Part shown: positions 1 through 7,855 of the stretch, in pieces
Layout: each line of letters starts with the position of its first letter
Position numbering within the stretch: position 1 is the stretch's first letter
Assembly (NCBI GenBank): GCA_937928015.1
Contig: CALFXA010000022.1
Location: 21,647-85,646, forward strand
Reading direction: 5' to 3'
DNA from: an uncultured Anaerolineales bacterium
GTDB lineage: Bacteria > Chloroflexota > Anaerolineae > Anaerolineales > Villigracilaceae
Length of the DNA stretch: 64,000 nt
Notes under the pieces: model-generated
What the model saw: only the letters and a program-made list of their open reading frames with translations
The model's database searches: none
Told to the model about the DNA's origin: nothing
Made by a program: the position numbers and the translations under genes

Positions 1-453
1 GCGCATTTCTTCCAGGGAGACGCCCGCAAGCCAGAGGAGTTGCTGTCCAGACCCGAAGTAGAAAAAATCATTAATGGACGGCGAAAGGTAGCCTTTGTCT
101 ATTGGGGCGTCACCAGCCTGATTGACGATGAAAGCATTATTCACATGGCGCGTTACTTATACGATTGGGCCGCCCCAGGCAGTTGTCTGGCTTTCAACGC
201 CCAAGGTGCCGACGTAAATCGAGAAGACCCTGCCGTAGCCCAGGCAATTAAGATCTATGATCAGATGGGGCAGAAGACCTACAACCGAAGTCTCGACCGC
301 TTCAAGGAAATGATTCAACCCTGGCAATTAGATGAGCAAGGTTTCATTCCCTTGTTGAAATGGCATGGCTTGGATCGCTCAGAGTTAGGAAAGGAAGACG
401 TGGCGGCCTTTGGTCCCATGGGTGGCGGCTACGGCGCATATCTGGTTAAATAA
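1..453 (+). CDS. SAM-dependent methyltransferase (DUF574/Methyltransf_19 type), 5'-truncated
   Basis: The reading frame is open from base 1 and ends at a TAA at 451-453, so this is the C-terminal 150 residues of a gene that starts before the window. The residues resemble the C-terminal half of the SAM-dependent methyltransferase family once called DUF574: a DARKPEELLSRPEV stretch, the strand and loop VAFVYWGVTSLIDD where family members carry an LHFVxDD-like loop, then APGSCLAFN. The SAM-binding glycine loop would be upstream and cannot be seen. The substrate of this family is unknown. The stop lies 19 bases before the histidine kinase start, so the genes may share a transcript. The family is suggested by motif resemblance only. 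Confidence 0.7.
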   Translation, partial: AHFFQGDARKPEELLSRPEVEKIINGRRKVAFVYWGVTSLIDDESIIHMARYLYDWAAPGSCLAFNAQGADVNREDPAVAQAIKIYDQMGQKTYNRSLDRFKEMIQPWQLDEQGFIPLLKWHGLDRSELGKEDVAAFGPMGGGYGAYLVK

Positions 454-472
454 CCTGACGGGGAGTGCATGC

Positions 473-1681
473 ATGGACGAGACAGACATGACGTCTGATC
501 TGAGACAGATGGTAAAACAACAGGTAGAGTCTGGTCGCGATGAATTGGCCAGCCTCTACCAAAAAGACATTCAGGAGTTGTTGTTCACCAACCGCTCGGG
601 GATTCGACCGCGCATGGCGGCTCAAATTGCGGAGCAGGAGATGGATGCCCTTCTGAAAGCACTGGATGGGTCATCCGTATCAGGGCGAGAGCATGGCATC
701 TGGTTGTCGCAGATCGGCGTCAGCCATCAAACTCTGCTTCGGCTGGGAAAGTCAACCCGCCAATTCATCATCGCCCACACCCATCCCACCTTGCTGCTGG
801 ATGCCCTGAGCATCGTGGATCAGTATGAGGAAACTGTAGCTTTGGGCTTTGCCCAGGACCGCGAAGAACTCATCCTGGCCGAGCAGGAACGCATCCGCGG
901 GGCCTTGCAGTTGGCGGTCGGCCGCTATACAGTGGAAATCACCGAAGTCAAGAAGATCGCCGACCAGGCCACCGAGGCCAACGAATTCAAGACCAAGTTC
1001 ATCGCCCGTATCAGCCATGAGTTGCGGACTCCTCTGGGAGCGTTGATGGGCATGGCCGAGATGTTACAGGAAGGGGTCTACGGCCCGCTCAACGACCAGC
1101 AGAAGAATTTGGTCAGCCGCATCCTGAACAATGTGATCACACTCAGTCGCATCTTCTCTGAATTGCTGGACCAATCCCAGATCGAGTCTGGGCAATTGCG
1201 TTTGAAAAAGGAGACGTTCTCGCCCAGTGCCATCGTCGAATCTGTATATTCAAATTATCTGTCGATGGCATTGAAGAAGGGAATCACCCTGCACAAGGAG
1301 ATCACAGCCAGGGTGCCACAAACGGTGATCGGGGATCAGGCCAGGACCGAGCAAATCCTGTCGAATTTGGTGGTCAACGCGATCAAGTTCACGAATACAG
1401 GCAGTGTGAATATCCGCATCGATGGTCAGGGAGAGGCAAATTGGGTTCTCAGGGTGGAAGACACGGGCACGGGCATCTCCGAGGAAGACATGCAAACGAT
1501 CTTCGAGCCTTTCCGCCAGGCAGATGAAACCACCAGCCGTCGATATGGCGGAGTCGGGTTGGGGTTATCCATCGTCCTATTGTTGGTCAAGGCCATGAAT
1601 GGTACCATTCGCGTGGACAGCAAGCTGGGCCAGGGCAGCGCGTTCACGGTCACATTGCCCGTCCAGCCTGCGCAAGAATAA
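473..1681 (+). CDS. soluble sensor histidine kinase
   Basis: A 402-residue cytoplasmic histidine kinase. The ATG at 473 is chosen because a GGGGAG ribosome site lies about 8 bases upstream; a longer frame would run into the preceding gene. Residues 1-150 are a helical input region with no membrane segment and no PAS or GAF domain that I recognise. A helical linker leads to the HisKA domain with the H-box ISHELRTPLG, phosphorylatable His182. The ATPase domain follows: N-box NLVVNAIKF near residue 300, DTGTGIS near 330, FEPFRQAD, and GGVGLGLSI near 360. All catalytic boxes are intact. The next gene, 11 bases away, is a CheY-like regulator and is the obvious phosphotransfer partner. The signal sensed cannot be read from the sequence. 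Confidence 0.93.
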   Translation: MDETDMTSDLRQMVKQQVESGRDELASLYQKDIQELLFTNRSGIRPRMAAQIAEQEMDALLKALDGSSVSGREHGIWLSQIGVSHQTLLRLGKSTRQFIIAHTHPTLLLDALSIVDQYEETVALGFAQDREELILAEQERIRGALQLAVGRYTVEITEVKKIADQATEANEFKTKFIARISHELRTPLGALMGMAEMLQEGVYGPLNDQQKNLVSRILNNVITLSRIFSELLDQSQIESGQLRLKKETFSPSAIVESVYSNYLSMALKKGITLHKEITARVPQTVIGDQARTEQILSNLVVNAIKFTNTGSVNIRIDGQGEANWVLRVEDTGTGISEEDMQTIFEPFRQADETTSRRYGGVGLGLSIVLLLVKAMNGTIRVDSKLGQGSAFTVTLPVQPAQE

Positions 1682-1692
1682 AAGGAATCAAA

Positions 1693-2067
1693 ATGGAAAC
1701 CAAACCTCTGGCATTGGTAATCGAAGACAATGAAGACCAAAACCTGGTATTCACAACCGCGTTGAAACAGGCGGGCTATGAGGTCGAGTCGATCTTCAAT
1801 GGAGAAACGGCCCGAAAACGGGTGGCGGCAACTCTCCCCGACATGGTGATCCTCGACCTGCACATGCCCGAGGTGGACGGGAACGTGATTCTTGGAGACA
1901 TCCGCGCCGACAAAAGATTGCAGAATACCCGCGTGATTCTAGCCACCGCCGACGCCGCCTTCGCAGACAGCCTGCAACCCCAGGCAGACCTGGTCCTATT
2001 GAAACCCATCAGCTTTTCGCAACTACATCAGTTGGTCAGCAGATACAAGTCTCCTCCAAATGAATAA
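1693..2067 (+). CDS. single-domain CheY-like response regulator
   Basis: A 124-residue receiver domain with no output domain. The acidic pair E11-D12, phosphoacceptor Asp55 (VILDLHMPE), Thr85 and Lys104 (LLKPIS) are all in place, so it should be phosphorylated normally. It begins 11 bases after the histidine kinase with an AAAGGAATCAAA leader that acts as the ribosome site. As a lone receiver it must act by protein contact, for instance on another kinase or a phosphorelay. A strong hairpin terminator follows. Confidence 0.95.
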   Translation: METKPLALVIEDNEDQNLVFTTALKQAGYEVESIFNGETARKRVAATLPDMVILDLHMPEVDGNVILGDIRADKRLQNTRVILATADAAFADSLQPQADLVLLKPISFSQLHQLVSRYKSPPNE

Positions 2068-2080
2068 CCCAGGAACGAAA

Positions 2081-2104
2081 GAGGCTCTCCGCACGGAGAG
2101 CCTC
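2081..2104. terminator. bidirectional intrinsic terminator
   Basis: Perfect 10-bp stem GAGGCTCTCC / GGAGAGCCTC with a GCAC loop, followed by TTCGATTT on the plus strand and TTTCGTTCC on the minus strand. It lies between the converging response regulator (+) and nnr (-) genes and can end both. Confidence 0.85.
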
Positions 2105-2121
2105 TTCGATTTCATTGGGAT

Positions 2122-3756
2122 TTATTCAAGTTCCGAAAGGACATCGGACACGGCGGCGAGGACATCGCCCGCCAGGACCGAGGCTGTGGTGCCGAGCGCC
2201 TCGGCGGCTTCCAAGCCTGCCCGCGCATGGATCCAGGCCCCTGCCACGGCGGCGTCATAGGCGTCCACGCCTTGGGCACGCAGGCCGACGATCAGGCCCG
2301 CCAGCACGTCACCCGTCCCCGCCCGCGCCAGCGCGGAGGTAGCCACGGGGATGACCGTCGAACGGCCATCGGGCGAGGCGATCACCGTGAAGGCGCCTTT
2401 CAACACCACCACGTGACCCCACTCCTGTGCAAAGCGCAGGGCTACGCCCTCGCGGTCCGCCTGAACCTCTTCCTTCGAAAGGCCCGTCAGCACAGACATC
2501 TCGCCCGGGTGTGGGGTCAACACGGCGGGTGCGGACAGCAGCTTGGACCAGTCGGGAATTTTCGCCAGCAATTTCAGCCCGTCCGCATCGAAGACCAGTG
2601 GAGGCAGGCTGCCGTTCTTTTCTTCCTTCTTCTCAGCCTCGGCATGCACGAAGCCGATGCGCGCCGCCGATTTCTTCGAGACGGCCTTGCCCGTCAACAG
2701 GTTCTCGATGAATTCCCTGGTTGTGTCTTCCAGGCCGAGGCCAGGACCGACCAGCAAGGCGGTGGCGCGCTCGAAATTCTTCGCCAACACTTCCGCCGCG
2801 CCCGCCGAGATCACGCCCATTTCGTGCGGGAGCAAGATCCAGGTCGCCTCGGGAAACTGCCCTGCCAGGGCTCCATGCAACGGAGCGGGGACAGCCATCG
2901 TGACCAATCCCGCACCCACGCGATAGGCGGAAAGGCCCGCCAGAAGCGCCGCGCCCGTGTAATTGACCGAACCTGCCGCGATCAACGCAGTCCCAAAGGT
3001 GCCCTTGTGCGCCTCGGACGGTCGCTCGGGCAGGATGGCTGCAATAGCGTCCTCATCAGCCACCTCGCGCTTGACGCCCATCCAGGATTTGACTTTCTCA
3101 TCCAGGCCGATGTCGGCCACCACCAGATCGCCCGTCAGGTCGGCAGCGGGGGATTTGAGCAACCCCACTTTGACGGCGGCCATCGTCACGGTCAGGTCGG
3201 CGGGGATGGTCTCATCGGCGGCTTCGCCTGAATCGCAATCCACACCCGAGGGACAGTCCACAGCGATGACGAAGGGCGGCTCCTCCATCTCGTCCAGCGC
3301 GGCGCTGACGGCCTCCAGCGCTTCGGCCACATCCGCTTTCAAAGGCAGTTTGACGCCTGTGCCGAGGACGCCATCGAGCAGGACGTGCGCGGTGTCGAGC
3401 GAGGCATACAGGGAGGCAAACTCCTTGTCCTTGGCGGCCTCGACCACTTCGCCGCCCATTTCGAGGAATTGCTCGACCAGCTCGTCGCCCTTGGCCTTGC
3501 GCTTGATTAAGTAGGCGCGCGCGGTCCAGCCGTCGGCGGCCAGATGGGTCAGCGCCACCAACGTGTCGCCGCCATTGTTGCCAGGTCCGACCAGGCCCAG
3601 AATCTCGACATCTTCTTCTTCATAAAAATATGGCAGGTCGGCCACCGCATAGGCCAACTCGCGGCCCGCGTTTTCCATCATATCCTCGTAGGATAGGCCG
3701 TTGGCATCGGCTTCCTTTTCGATCTCGCGCATCTGCGCGACAGTGACCAGTTTCAT
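2122..3756 (-). CDS. nnr: bifunctional NAD(P)H-hydrate epimerase / ADP-dependent NAD(P)H-hydrate dehydratase
   Basis: A 544-residue fusion of the two nicotinamide-nucleotide repair activities. The N-terminal YjeF_N epimerase domain (about 1-215) shows GPGNNGGDTL, LLDGVLGTG and AVDCPSGVD. The C-terminal ribokinase-like dehydratase domain (about 225-540) shows HKGTFGTALIAAGS, VGPGLGLED, FDADGLKLLA, LTPHPGEM and the ATP/ADP-site ARAGTGDVLAG. The start at 3756 follows a GGAGG eight bases upstream on the minus strand; an upstream ATG in frame lacks one. A lysine- and glutamate-rich insert (AEAEKKEEKNG) interrupts the dehydratase domain before FDADG. Together the domains return damaged NADHX and NADPHX to the normal cofactors. 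It stands alone between convergent and divergent neighbours. Confidence 0.95.
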   Translation of the reverse strand: MKLVTVAQMREIEKEADANGLSYEDMMENAGRELAYAVADLPYFYEEEDVEILGLVGPGNNGGDTLVALTHLAADGWTARAYLIKRKAKGDELVEQFLEMGGEVVEAAKDKEFASLYASLDTAHVLLDGVLGTGVKLPLKADVAEALEAVSAALDEMEEPPFVIAVDCPSGVDCDSGEAADETIPADLTVTMAAVKVGLLKSPAADLTGDLVVADIGLDEKVKSWMGVKREVADEDAIAAILPERPSEAHKGTFGTALIAAGSVNYTGAALLAGLSAYRVGAGLVTMAVPAPLHGALAGQFPEATWILLPHEMGVISAGAAEVLAKNFERATALLVGPGLGLEDTTREFIENLLTGKAVSKKSAARIGFVHAEAEKKEEKNGSLPPLVFDADGLKLLAKIPDWSKLLSAPAVLTPHPGEMSVLTGLSKEEVQADREGVALRFAQEWGHVVVLKGAFTVIASPDGRSTVIPVATSALARAGTGDVLAGLIVGLRAQGVDAYDAAVAGAWIHARAGLEAAEALGTTASVLAGDVLAAVSDVLSELE

Positions 3757-3883
3757 GGGGTTCCTCCAAGTAAGCATCAAATCTTGCTGAGATTGTACAC
3801 AAGAATGGTAAAAGTTTTATATGCGTTTTAGAGTTGTGGCATAATGTTTTCAGGTCTGCCCTTCCCCCAGAAAGAGGTGTCTT

Positions 3884-4267
3884 ATGAGTCCCGCCCGTAT
3901 GTCCAAAGTCGAATCAGGCGTTCGCACCGTATTGGCCTTCAACGAGGCCTTCAACCGTCACGACGTAGTGGGAATGATGCAATGGATGAGCGATGACTGC
4001 ATCTTCGAGAACACGGCCCCCGCCCCCGATGGGACCACCTACTCGGGGAAAGAAGCCGTGACTCAGTTCTGGCGGGACTTCTTCCGCGAGTCGCCGCAGG
4101 CCCGCATCGAGATCGAGGAGATCTTCGGGCTGGGATTCCACTGCGTCATGCGCTGGACCTACACCTGGGTGAACTCAACAGGCACGCAGGGACACGTCCG
4201 CGGGGTGGACATCTTCAAATTCAGGGACGGCCTAATCTGCGAGAAGTTGTCGTATGTGAAGGGATAA
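3884..4267 (+). CDS. SnoaL-like / NTF2-fold protein
   Basis: A 127-residue protein of the NTF2-like superfamily. The pattern VLAFNEAFNRHDVVGMMQWMSDDCIFEN, then GKEAVTQFWRDFF, then RGVDIFKFRDGLICEKLSYV is typical of the SnoaL-like polyketide cyclase/ketosteroid-isomerase group. An AGAAAGAGG ribosome site precedes the ATG. Such proteins may be small enzymes or binding proteins, and the substrate cannot be predicted. It is a single-gene unit, divergent from nnr and closed by a hairpin. Confidence 0.8.
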   Translation: MSPARMSKVESGVRTVLAFNEAFNRHDVVGMMQWMSDDCIFENTAPAPDGTTYSGKEAVTQFWRDFFRESPQARIEIEEIFGLGFHCVMRWTYTWVNSTGTQGHVRGVDIFKFRDGLICEKLSYVKG

Positions 4268-4270
4268 AAT

Positions 4271-4296
4271 AGACGGTCACCGAATGGTGACCGTCT
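4271..4296. terminator. bidirectional intrinsic terminator
   Basis: Perfect 11-bp stem AGACGGTCACC / GGTGACCGTCT, GAAT loop, followed by ATTTTCATTT on plus and ATTTTATCCC on minus. It separates the SnoaL-like gene from the converging aldehyde oxidoreductase gene. Confidence 0.85.
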
Positions 4297-4300
4297 ATTT

Positions 4301-6118
4301 TCATTTCCACAGGTCCGCTGCAATCTCTTCCAGGCCCAGGGACAGCAACCGCTCCTTCGTCGGGCGGCCCGACTCGGGATCCCAGCCGCGGACGGCGTAG
4401 TAGGCGTCCAGCATGGCGGGCAGGTCGGGGACGAAGCCCGCCGAACCGCCTTCCGCCAACGGCTCCAGCAGCGGCTTGGGAAGCTTGTCGTTGGCACGCG
4501 TCAGACCGAGGCGGTTGTTGATGGCGCGCTTCAAATTCCAGGCCCGCTCACCCGCCTGCATCATATCTTCCAGCGACCAATCCAACCCGCAGGCGGCGTT
4601 GATCAACTTGACCTGCATCTGCGGCTCGACGTTGGCGAAGATGCAGATGGTCAGCGCATTGAAGACCGTGCGCCAATCCTGATGGCGCGCCACGTTGGCA
4701 GCCTTTTCCGCACCCGCCTGACGCTCGTAAAAGTCGATGCCCAGGTCGGGATAGACGTGGCCCCACTCCACGAAGAAGTAATCCGACTGATTGTGACATG
4801 CGCCGCGTGGCGAGGTGGCATACGAAAGTGCCATGCCCGACACCCCGCGCGGATCGTGATAGGCAACTTCCAGGCCGTTGACCTGCACGGCCTTTTCCTC
4901 TGACTTGAAATGCGCTCCAAAGCGTTTCGAGCCCAACGCCAGCAAGTCGCCGATGCCCTCGCGCCGTCCGATCTTGTGGATGAGCTGCTCGATAACGGCC
5001 ACATCGCCCCAAGCCAATTCGAGGCCGTCGGTATCAGATGTGGTAAGTACACCCTGCTCGAAGAGTGTGAACGCCAGCCCGAGCGTGTTGCCCGTGCTGA
5101 TGGAGTCAATGCCGTAACGATCACACAGCCCACCCAGCCGCACCACGGCGGCCAGGTCATTGTTCAACAGATTCGCGCCGAACGCCACGGTCGTTTCGTA
5201 TTCGGGACCCTTGCGCTTGTTCCCATCTTCCAGTTTGACCACCCGTCCGCAGGCAATGACGCAGCCCTGACAGGCGCTCGTCCCCGCCAGGATGGTCTCG
5301 GTCATCATCGAACCCGAGACCTTGTCCACATCGGGGAAGACACCCTGGCTGTAATATTTGGCGGGCATCTGCCCGAGATATTCCGCGTAATTGGCCGCCC
5401 CCGCCGAACCCAACTCGTGCAGGATATGGGCCTCGTTATCCTGTTTGAGCGTGCGGTTGGCTTCAGAGCGCAACGGCGCGTATTGGGTCAGATCGAAGAC
5501 AGGAATTTTGTTCGTGCCGTGCACAGCCACGGCCTTGAGATTCTTCGCGCCCATCACCGCGCCGAGTCCCGTGCGGCCCGCCAGACGTCCGTGGTCGGAG
5601 AGGATCGACGCGAACAGGACCTGCTTCTCCCCCGCGGGCCCAATGGCACAAACCCGTGATCCTTTCACACCGATCTCCGCCTTGACCTGGTCCTGCGTCT
5701 CATAGGTTTCCCTGCCCCACAGGTGTCCCGCCTCGCGGACCTCGACTTTGTTGTCTTCAATCCAGAGGTAGACGGGGCGATCCGCCTTGCCCGTCAACCA
5801 AAGGCCGTCGTAGCCTGCGGAGCGCAGTTCGGGACCCCAAAAGCCGCCGATATGCGACTCGCTCCACAGTCTCGTGGCGGGCGAAAGTCCGCAGATGACG
5901 AAACGTCCCGTGGTGGGACCCGAGGTGCCCGTCAGCGGACCCGTCATGAAGAGCAGCGGCGCCTCGGGCGAGAACGGGTCCAGGCTGGGGGTCAGGGAAG
6001 CGTACAACAGGCGCGCCGCCAGCGACGCTCCGCCCAGGAACTGTTTTTCCCAGGCCTCGGGGATGTGAAACTCCTCGCGCGCGCCCGTGGAGAGGTCGAA
6101 TTTAAGAATAGGTTGCAT
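4301..6118 (-). CDS. aor: aldehyde:ferredoxin oxidoreductase (tungsten/molybdopterin, AOR family)
   Basis: A 605-residue enzyme of the AOR family, close to the usual length. It should oxidise aldehydes to acids, or reduce acids with low-potential ferredoxin, in the cytoplasm, using a tungsten or molybdenum bis-pterin and one [4Fe-4S] cluster. Cluster ligands are Cys283, Cys286 and Cys290 (SACQGCVIACG) with Cys492 (ALTICIF) as fourth. Other family marks are GPLTGTSGPTTGRF near 60-72, ESHIGGFWGPELRSAGYDG near 87-105, HGRLAGRTGLGAVMGAKNLKA near 176-195 and DPRGVSGMALSYATSPRGACH near 422-441. It is preceded by 18 bases by an SCP2-type gene, and the two form an operon. The aldehyde specificity is not readable. 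No pterin biosynthesis gene is in the window. Confidence 0.94.
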   Translation of the reverse strand: MQPILKFDLSTGAREEFHIPEAWEKQFLGGASLAARLLYASLTPSLDPFSPEAPLLFMTGPLTGTSGPTTGRFVICGLSPATRLWSESHIGGFWGPELRSAGYDGLWLTGKADRPVYLWIEDNKVEVREAGHLWGRETYETQDQVKAEIGVKGSRVCAIGPAGEKQVLFASILSDHGRLAGRTGLGAVMGAKNLKAVAVHGTNKIPVFDLTQYAPLRSEANRTLKQDNEAHILHELGSAGAANYAEYLGQMPAKYYSQGVFPDVDKVSGSMMTETILAGTSACQGCVIACGRVVKLEDGNKRKGPEYETTVAFGANLLNNDLAAVVRLGGLCDRYGIDSISTGNTLGLAFTLFEQGVLTTSDTDGLELAWGDVAVIEQLIHKIGRREGIGDLLALGSKRFGAHFKSEEKAVQVNGLEVAYHDPRGVSGMALSYATSPRGACHNQSDYFFVEWGHVYPDLGIDFYERQAGAEKAANVARHQDWRTVFNALTICIFANVEPQMQVKLINAACGLDWSLEDMMQAGERAWNLKRAINNRLGLTRANDKLPKPLLEPLAEGGSAGFVPDLPAMLDAYYAVRGWDPESGRPTKERLLSLGLEEIAADLWK

Positions 6119-6136
6119 AGCCCCTGACCGCCGTCA

Positions 6137-6547
6137 TCAAACGATTTCCTTGGTCACTTCGTTCGCGCAGCGGACGAAATCCAGCACGGTCGGCACGTTG
6201 CGCATCATGTACCCCATGCTGCCCGAGACCTTGAGCTTGCTGGTCATCATGGCGGTCATGGGATTCATCTTTCCGAGCAGGACAGCGGTGATGTCATTGT
6301 AGCGGGCGCGCAGGGTGAAGACCGGGTTGGGATATTTGGCAGGGTCGGAGGCATACTCGGCGGCGCGGCAGGTGCCACGCCACAGGTCCAGATAGAAGGT
6401 TAATTGCTCCTTGAGATTCCCCTCGGGCTCGATGAAAAAAAACAGATCGCCCTCCCAATTTTTGGCGATCTCGCGGTAGCGTTCATCCGAATTTAACTTG
6501 TCTTTCAAGCCTGTCAGCCATTCAGGGCTGGGAAATACAGCGGTCAT
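6137..6547 (-). CDS. SCP2 (sterol carrier)-like lipid-binding protein
   Basis: A 136-residue protein that looks like an SCP2-fold carrier: a short N-terminal helix, a strand pair GDLFFFIEPEGNLKEQLTFYLDLWRGTC, an alpha/beta core VFTLRARYNDITAVLLGKMNPM and the terminal KLKVSGSMGYMMRNVP. The start at 6547 is preferred because GGAGG ends five bases before it; the ATG twelve bases upstream overlaps that ribosome site. SCP2 proteins bind fatty acids, acyl-CoAs or other hydrophobic molecules. Its place directly before the aldehyde oxidoreductase suggests that it presents a lipophilic aldehyde or acid to that enzyme. This functional link is inference. Confidence 0.65.
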   Translation of the reverse strand: MTAVFPSPEWLTGLKDKLNSDERYREIAKNWEGDLFFFIEPEGNLKEQLTFYLDLWRGTCRAAEYASDPAKYPNPVFTLRARYNDITAVLLGKMNPMTAMMTSKLKVSGSMGYMMRNVPTVLDFVRCANEVTKEIV

Positions 6548-6678
6548 ACAAACCTCCATGAATGAGTATGATTGATTGTACCATTTCGATCAAGCGGCTC
6601 GCATGGCCGCAATCGCATTACGAAGTTCGCGCAATCTTAACGAATCTGGCTGCGGTTGAATCTTAAGGAATGAAAATC

Positions 6679-6706
6679 TTGACAAATGTACAAAATGGTC
6701 TATGCT
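6679..6706 (+). promoter_or_regulatory. probable sigma-70 promoter for the amino-acid ABC operon
   Basis: A perfect -35 TTGACA (6679-6684) is followed after 16 bases by TATGCT (6701-6706), which matches four of six -10 positions. It lies about 125 bases before the binding-protein start, which leaves room for a leader. Confidence 0.55.
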
Positions 6707-6832
6707 TATGCAGAATTGGTTCAAGCATAGAAAGAACCAAACGCCGAAAGGAGAGAATTGCCACTCGCCAAAGGACATCTGTTTCAACAGGCAATTGTTA
6801 AATCTCTCGAATCAACTTCTCTGGAGGAGAAC

Positions 6833-7780
6833 ATGAAAAAACTGTTTACACTGATCAGCCTGGTCGTGGTGCTGTCACTCGCCCTGACCGCCTGCGGATC
6901 ACAAAGCAAGACTCCCGAGTTCAACTCGTTGGAGGATTTGTCTGGGTATGCGCTGTGCGCAGGCACCGCCACCACCTATGACTACTGGCTTAACAATGAC
7001 ATGGCTGGTCTCGGCCTGCCCGAGTCGTCCATCTATTCAAAAGTCCCCGCCAACGTAAAGGTCGTCACCCTGGACACCGACCAGGAATGCGCCCAGGCTT
7101 TGGTGGCAGGACGCCAGGATTTCGTGGGCTACGTCACTTCCGAGACGGTCGTGGATGCGAACATCGCAGCGGGCATGTCCGTCAAGAAATTGGGCAAACC
7201 CGTCTACTCCGAGGATCTGGCGGCCGCGTTCGACAAGTCCTCCACGCTCGACACCGCCTCCCTGCGTGCGGCAGTGGATATGACCTTCGCTAAAATGCAC
7301 TCCGATGGCTCGCTGTCGGCGCTTTCGAACCAGTGGTTCAAAAGCGACCTGACGCAATCTCCCAGCGGAACCGCATTCACGCCCTCTGAAGCTGCCCCCG
7401 TGGATGGCGACCTGCTTTCGACCATCAAGCAGCGCGGCTACCTCCTGGTTTCCACCGACCCGAACTACGAGCCGCAGTCCTTCCTCAACACCGAAGGCAA
7501 GCGCCCGTCCGATAGCAAATGTCCCGCCGATGCCCTGACCACCGCCGAAATGCAGGGCTTCGATGTGGATGTCGCCAAGGCCGTTGGTGAGGCGATTGGT
7601 GTGGAAACTTGCTTCGCGACGCCCTCCTGGGATACCATCACTGCGGGCAACTGGGCGAACAAATGGGACATCAGCATTGGTTCCATGACCGTCACCACCG
7701 AACGCCAGAAGATTCTGGACTTCAGCATCCCGTACTACTTCACGCCTGCCGTTATCGCGGTGAAAGTTGCGAATCCCTAA
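6833..7780 (+). CDS. amino-acid ABC transporter substrate-binding lipoprotein with permuted lobes
   Basis: A 315-residue lipoprotein: signal peptide, then lipobox LTAC with Cys21. The ATG at 6833 has GGAGGAG seven bases upstream. Sequence marks of the SBP_bac_3 family are present but in reversed order. Residues about 30-175 match the second half of a normal family member: SLEDLSGYALCAGTATTYDYWL, ALVAGRQDFVGYV, and MHSDGSLSALSNQWF, which is usually the C-terminus. Residues about 190-315 match the usual first half: IKQRGYLLVSTDPNYEPQSF, GFDVDVAKAVGEAIG, and SMTVTTERQKILDFSIPYYFTPAVIAV, after which the protein ends. It therefore looks circularly permuted at the hinge. It heads the permease/ATPase/DDAH operon and is separated from it by a terminator hairpin. 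Cationic or methylated arginine derivatives are plausible ligands. Confidence 0.88.
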   Translation: MKKLFTLISLVVVLSLALTACGSQSKTPEFNSLEDLSGYALCAGTATTYDYWLNNDMAGLGLPESSIYSKVPANVKVVTLDTDQECAQALVAGRQDFVGYVTSETVVDANIAAGMSVKKLGKPVYSEDLAAAFDKSSTLDTASLRAAVDMTFAKMHSDGSLSALSNQWFKSDLTQSPSGTAFTPSEAAPVDGDLLSTIKQRGYLLVSTDPNYEPQSFLNTEGKRPSDSKCPADALTTAEMQGFDVDVAKAVGEAIGVETCFATPSWDTITAGNWANKWDISIGSMTVTTERQKILDFSIPYYFTPAVIAVKVANP

Positions 7781-7798
7781 TCGGGAAATTTAACAGAA

Positions 7799-7836
7799 GG
7801 AAAGCGGTAATCCTTACCGCTTTCCTTTATTTTTTT
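7799..7836 (+). terminator. intraoperonic terminator between binding protein and permease
   Basis: Perfect 12-bp stem GGAAAGCGGTAA / TTACCGCTTTCC with a TCC loop (7799-7825), followed by TTTATTTTTT. It lies 18 bases after the binding-protein stop and 19 before the permease ATG. Partial termination here would give more binding protein than membrane components. Confidence 0.88.
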
Positions 7837-7855
7837 CATGGATACGGAGGCAAAG

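Noticed and set aside
2227..3231. 334-residue open frame on plus opposite nnr
   Set aside because: It is antisense to a complete, well-conserved enzyme; its His/Arg/Gly-rich composition is typical of a shadow frame in GC-rich DNA.
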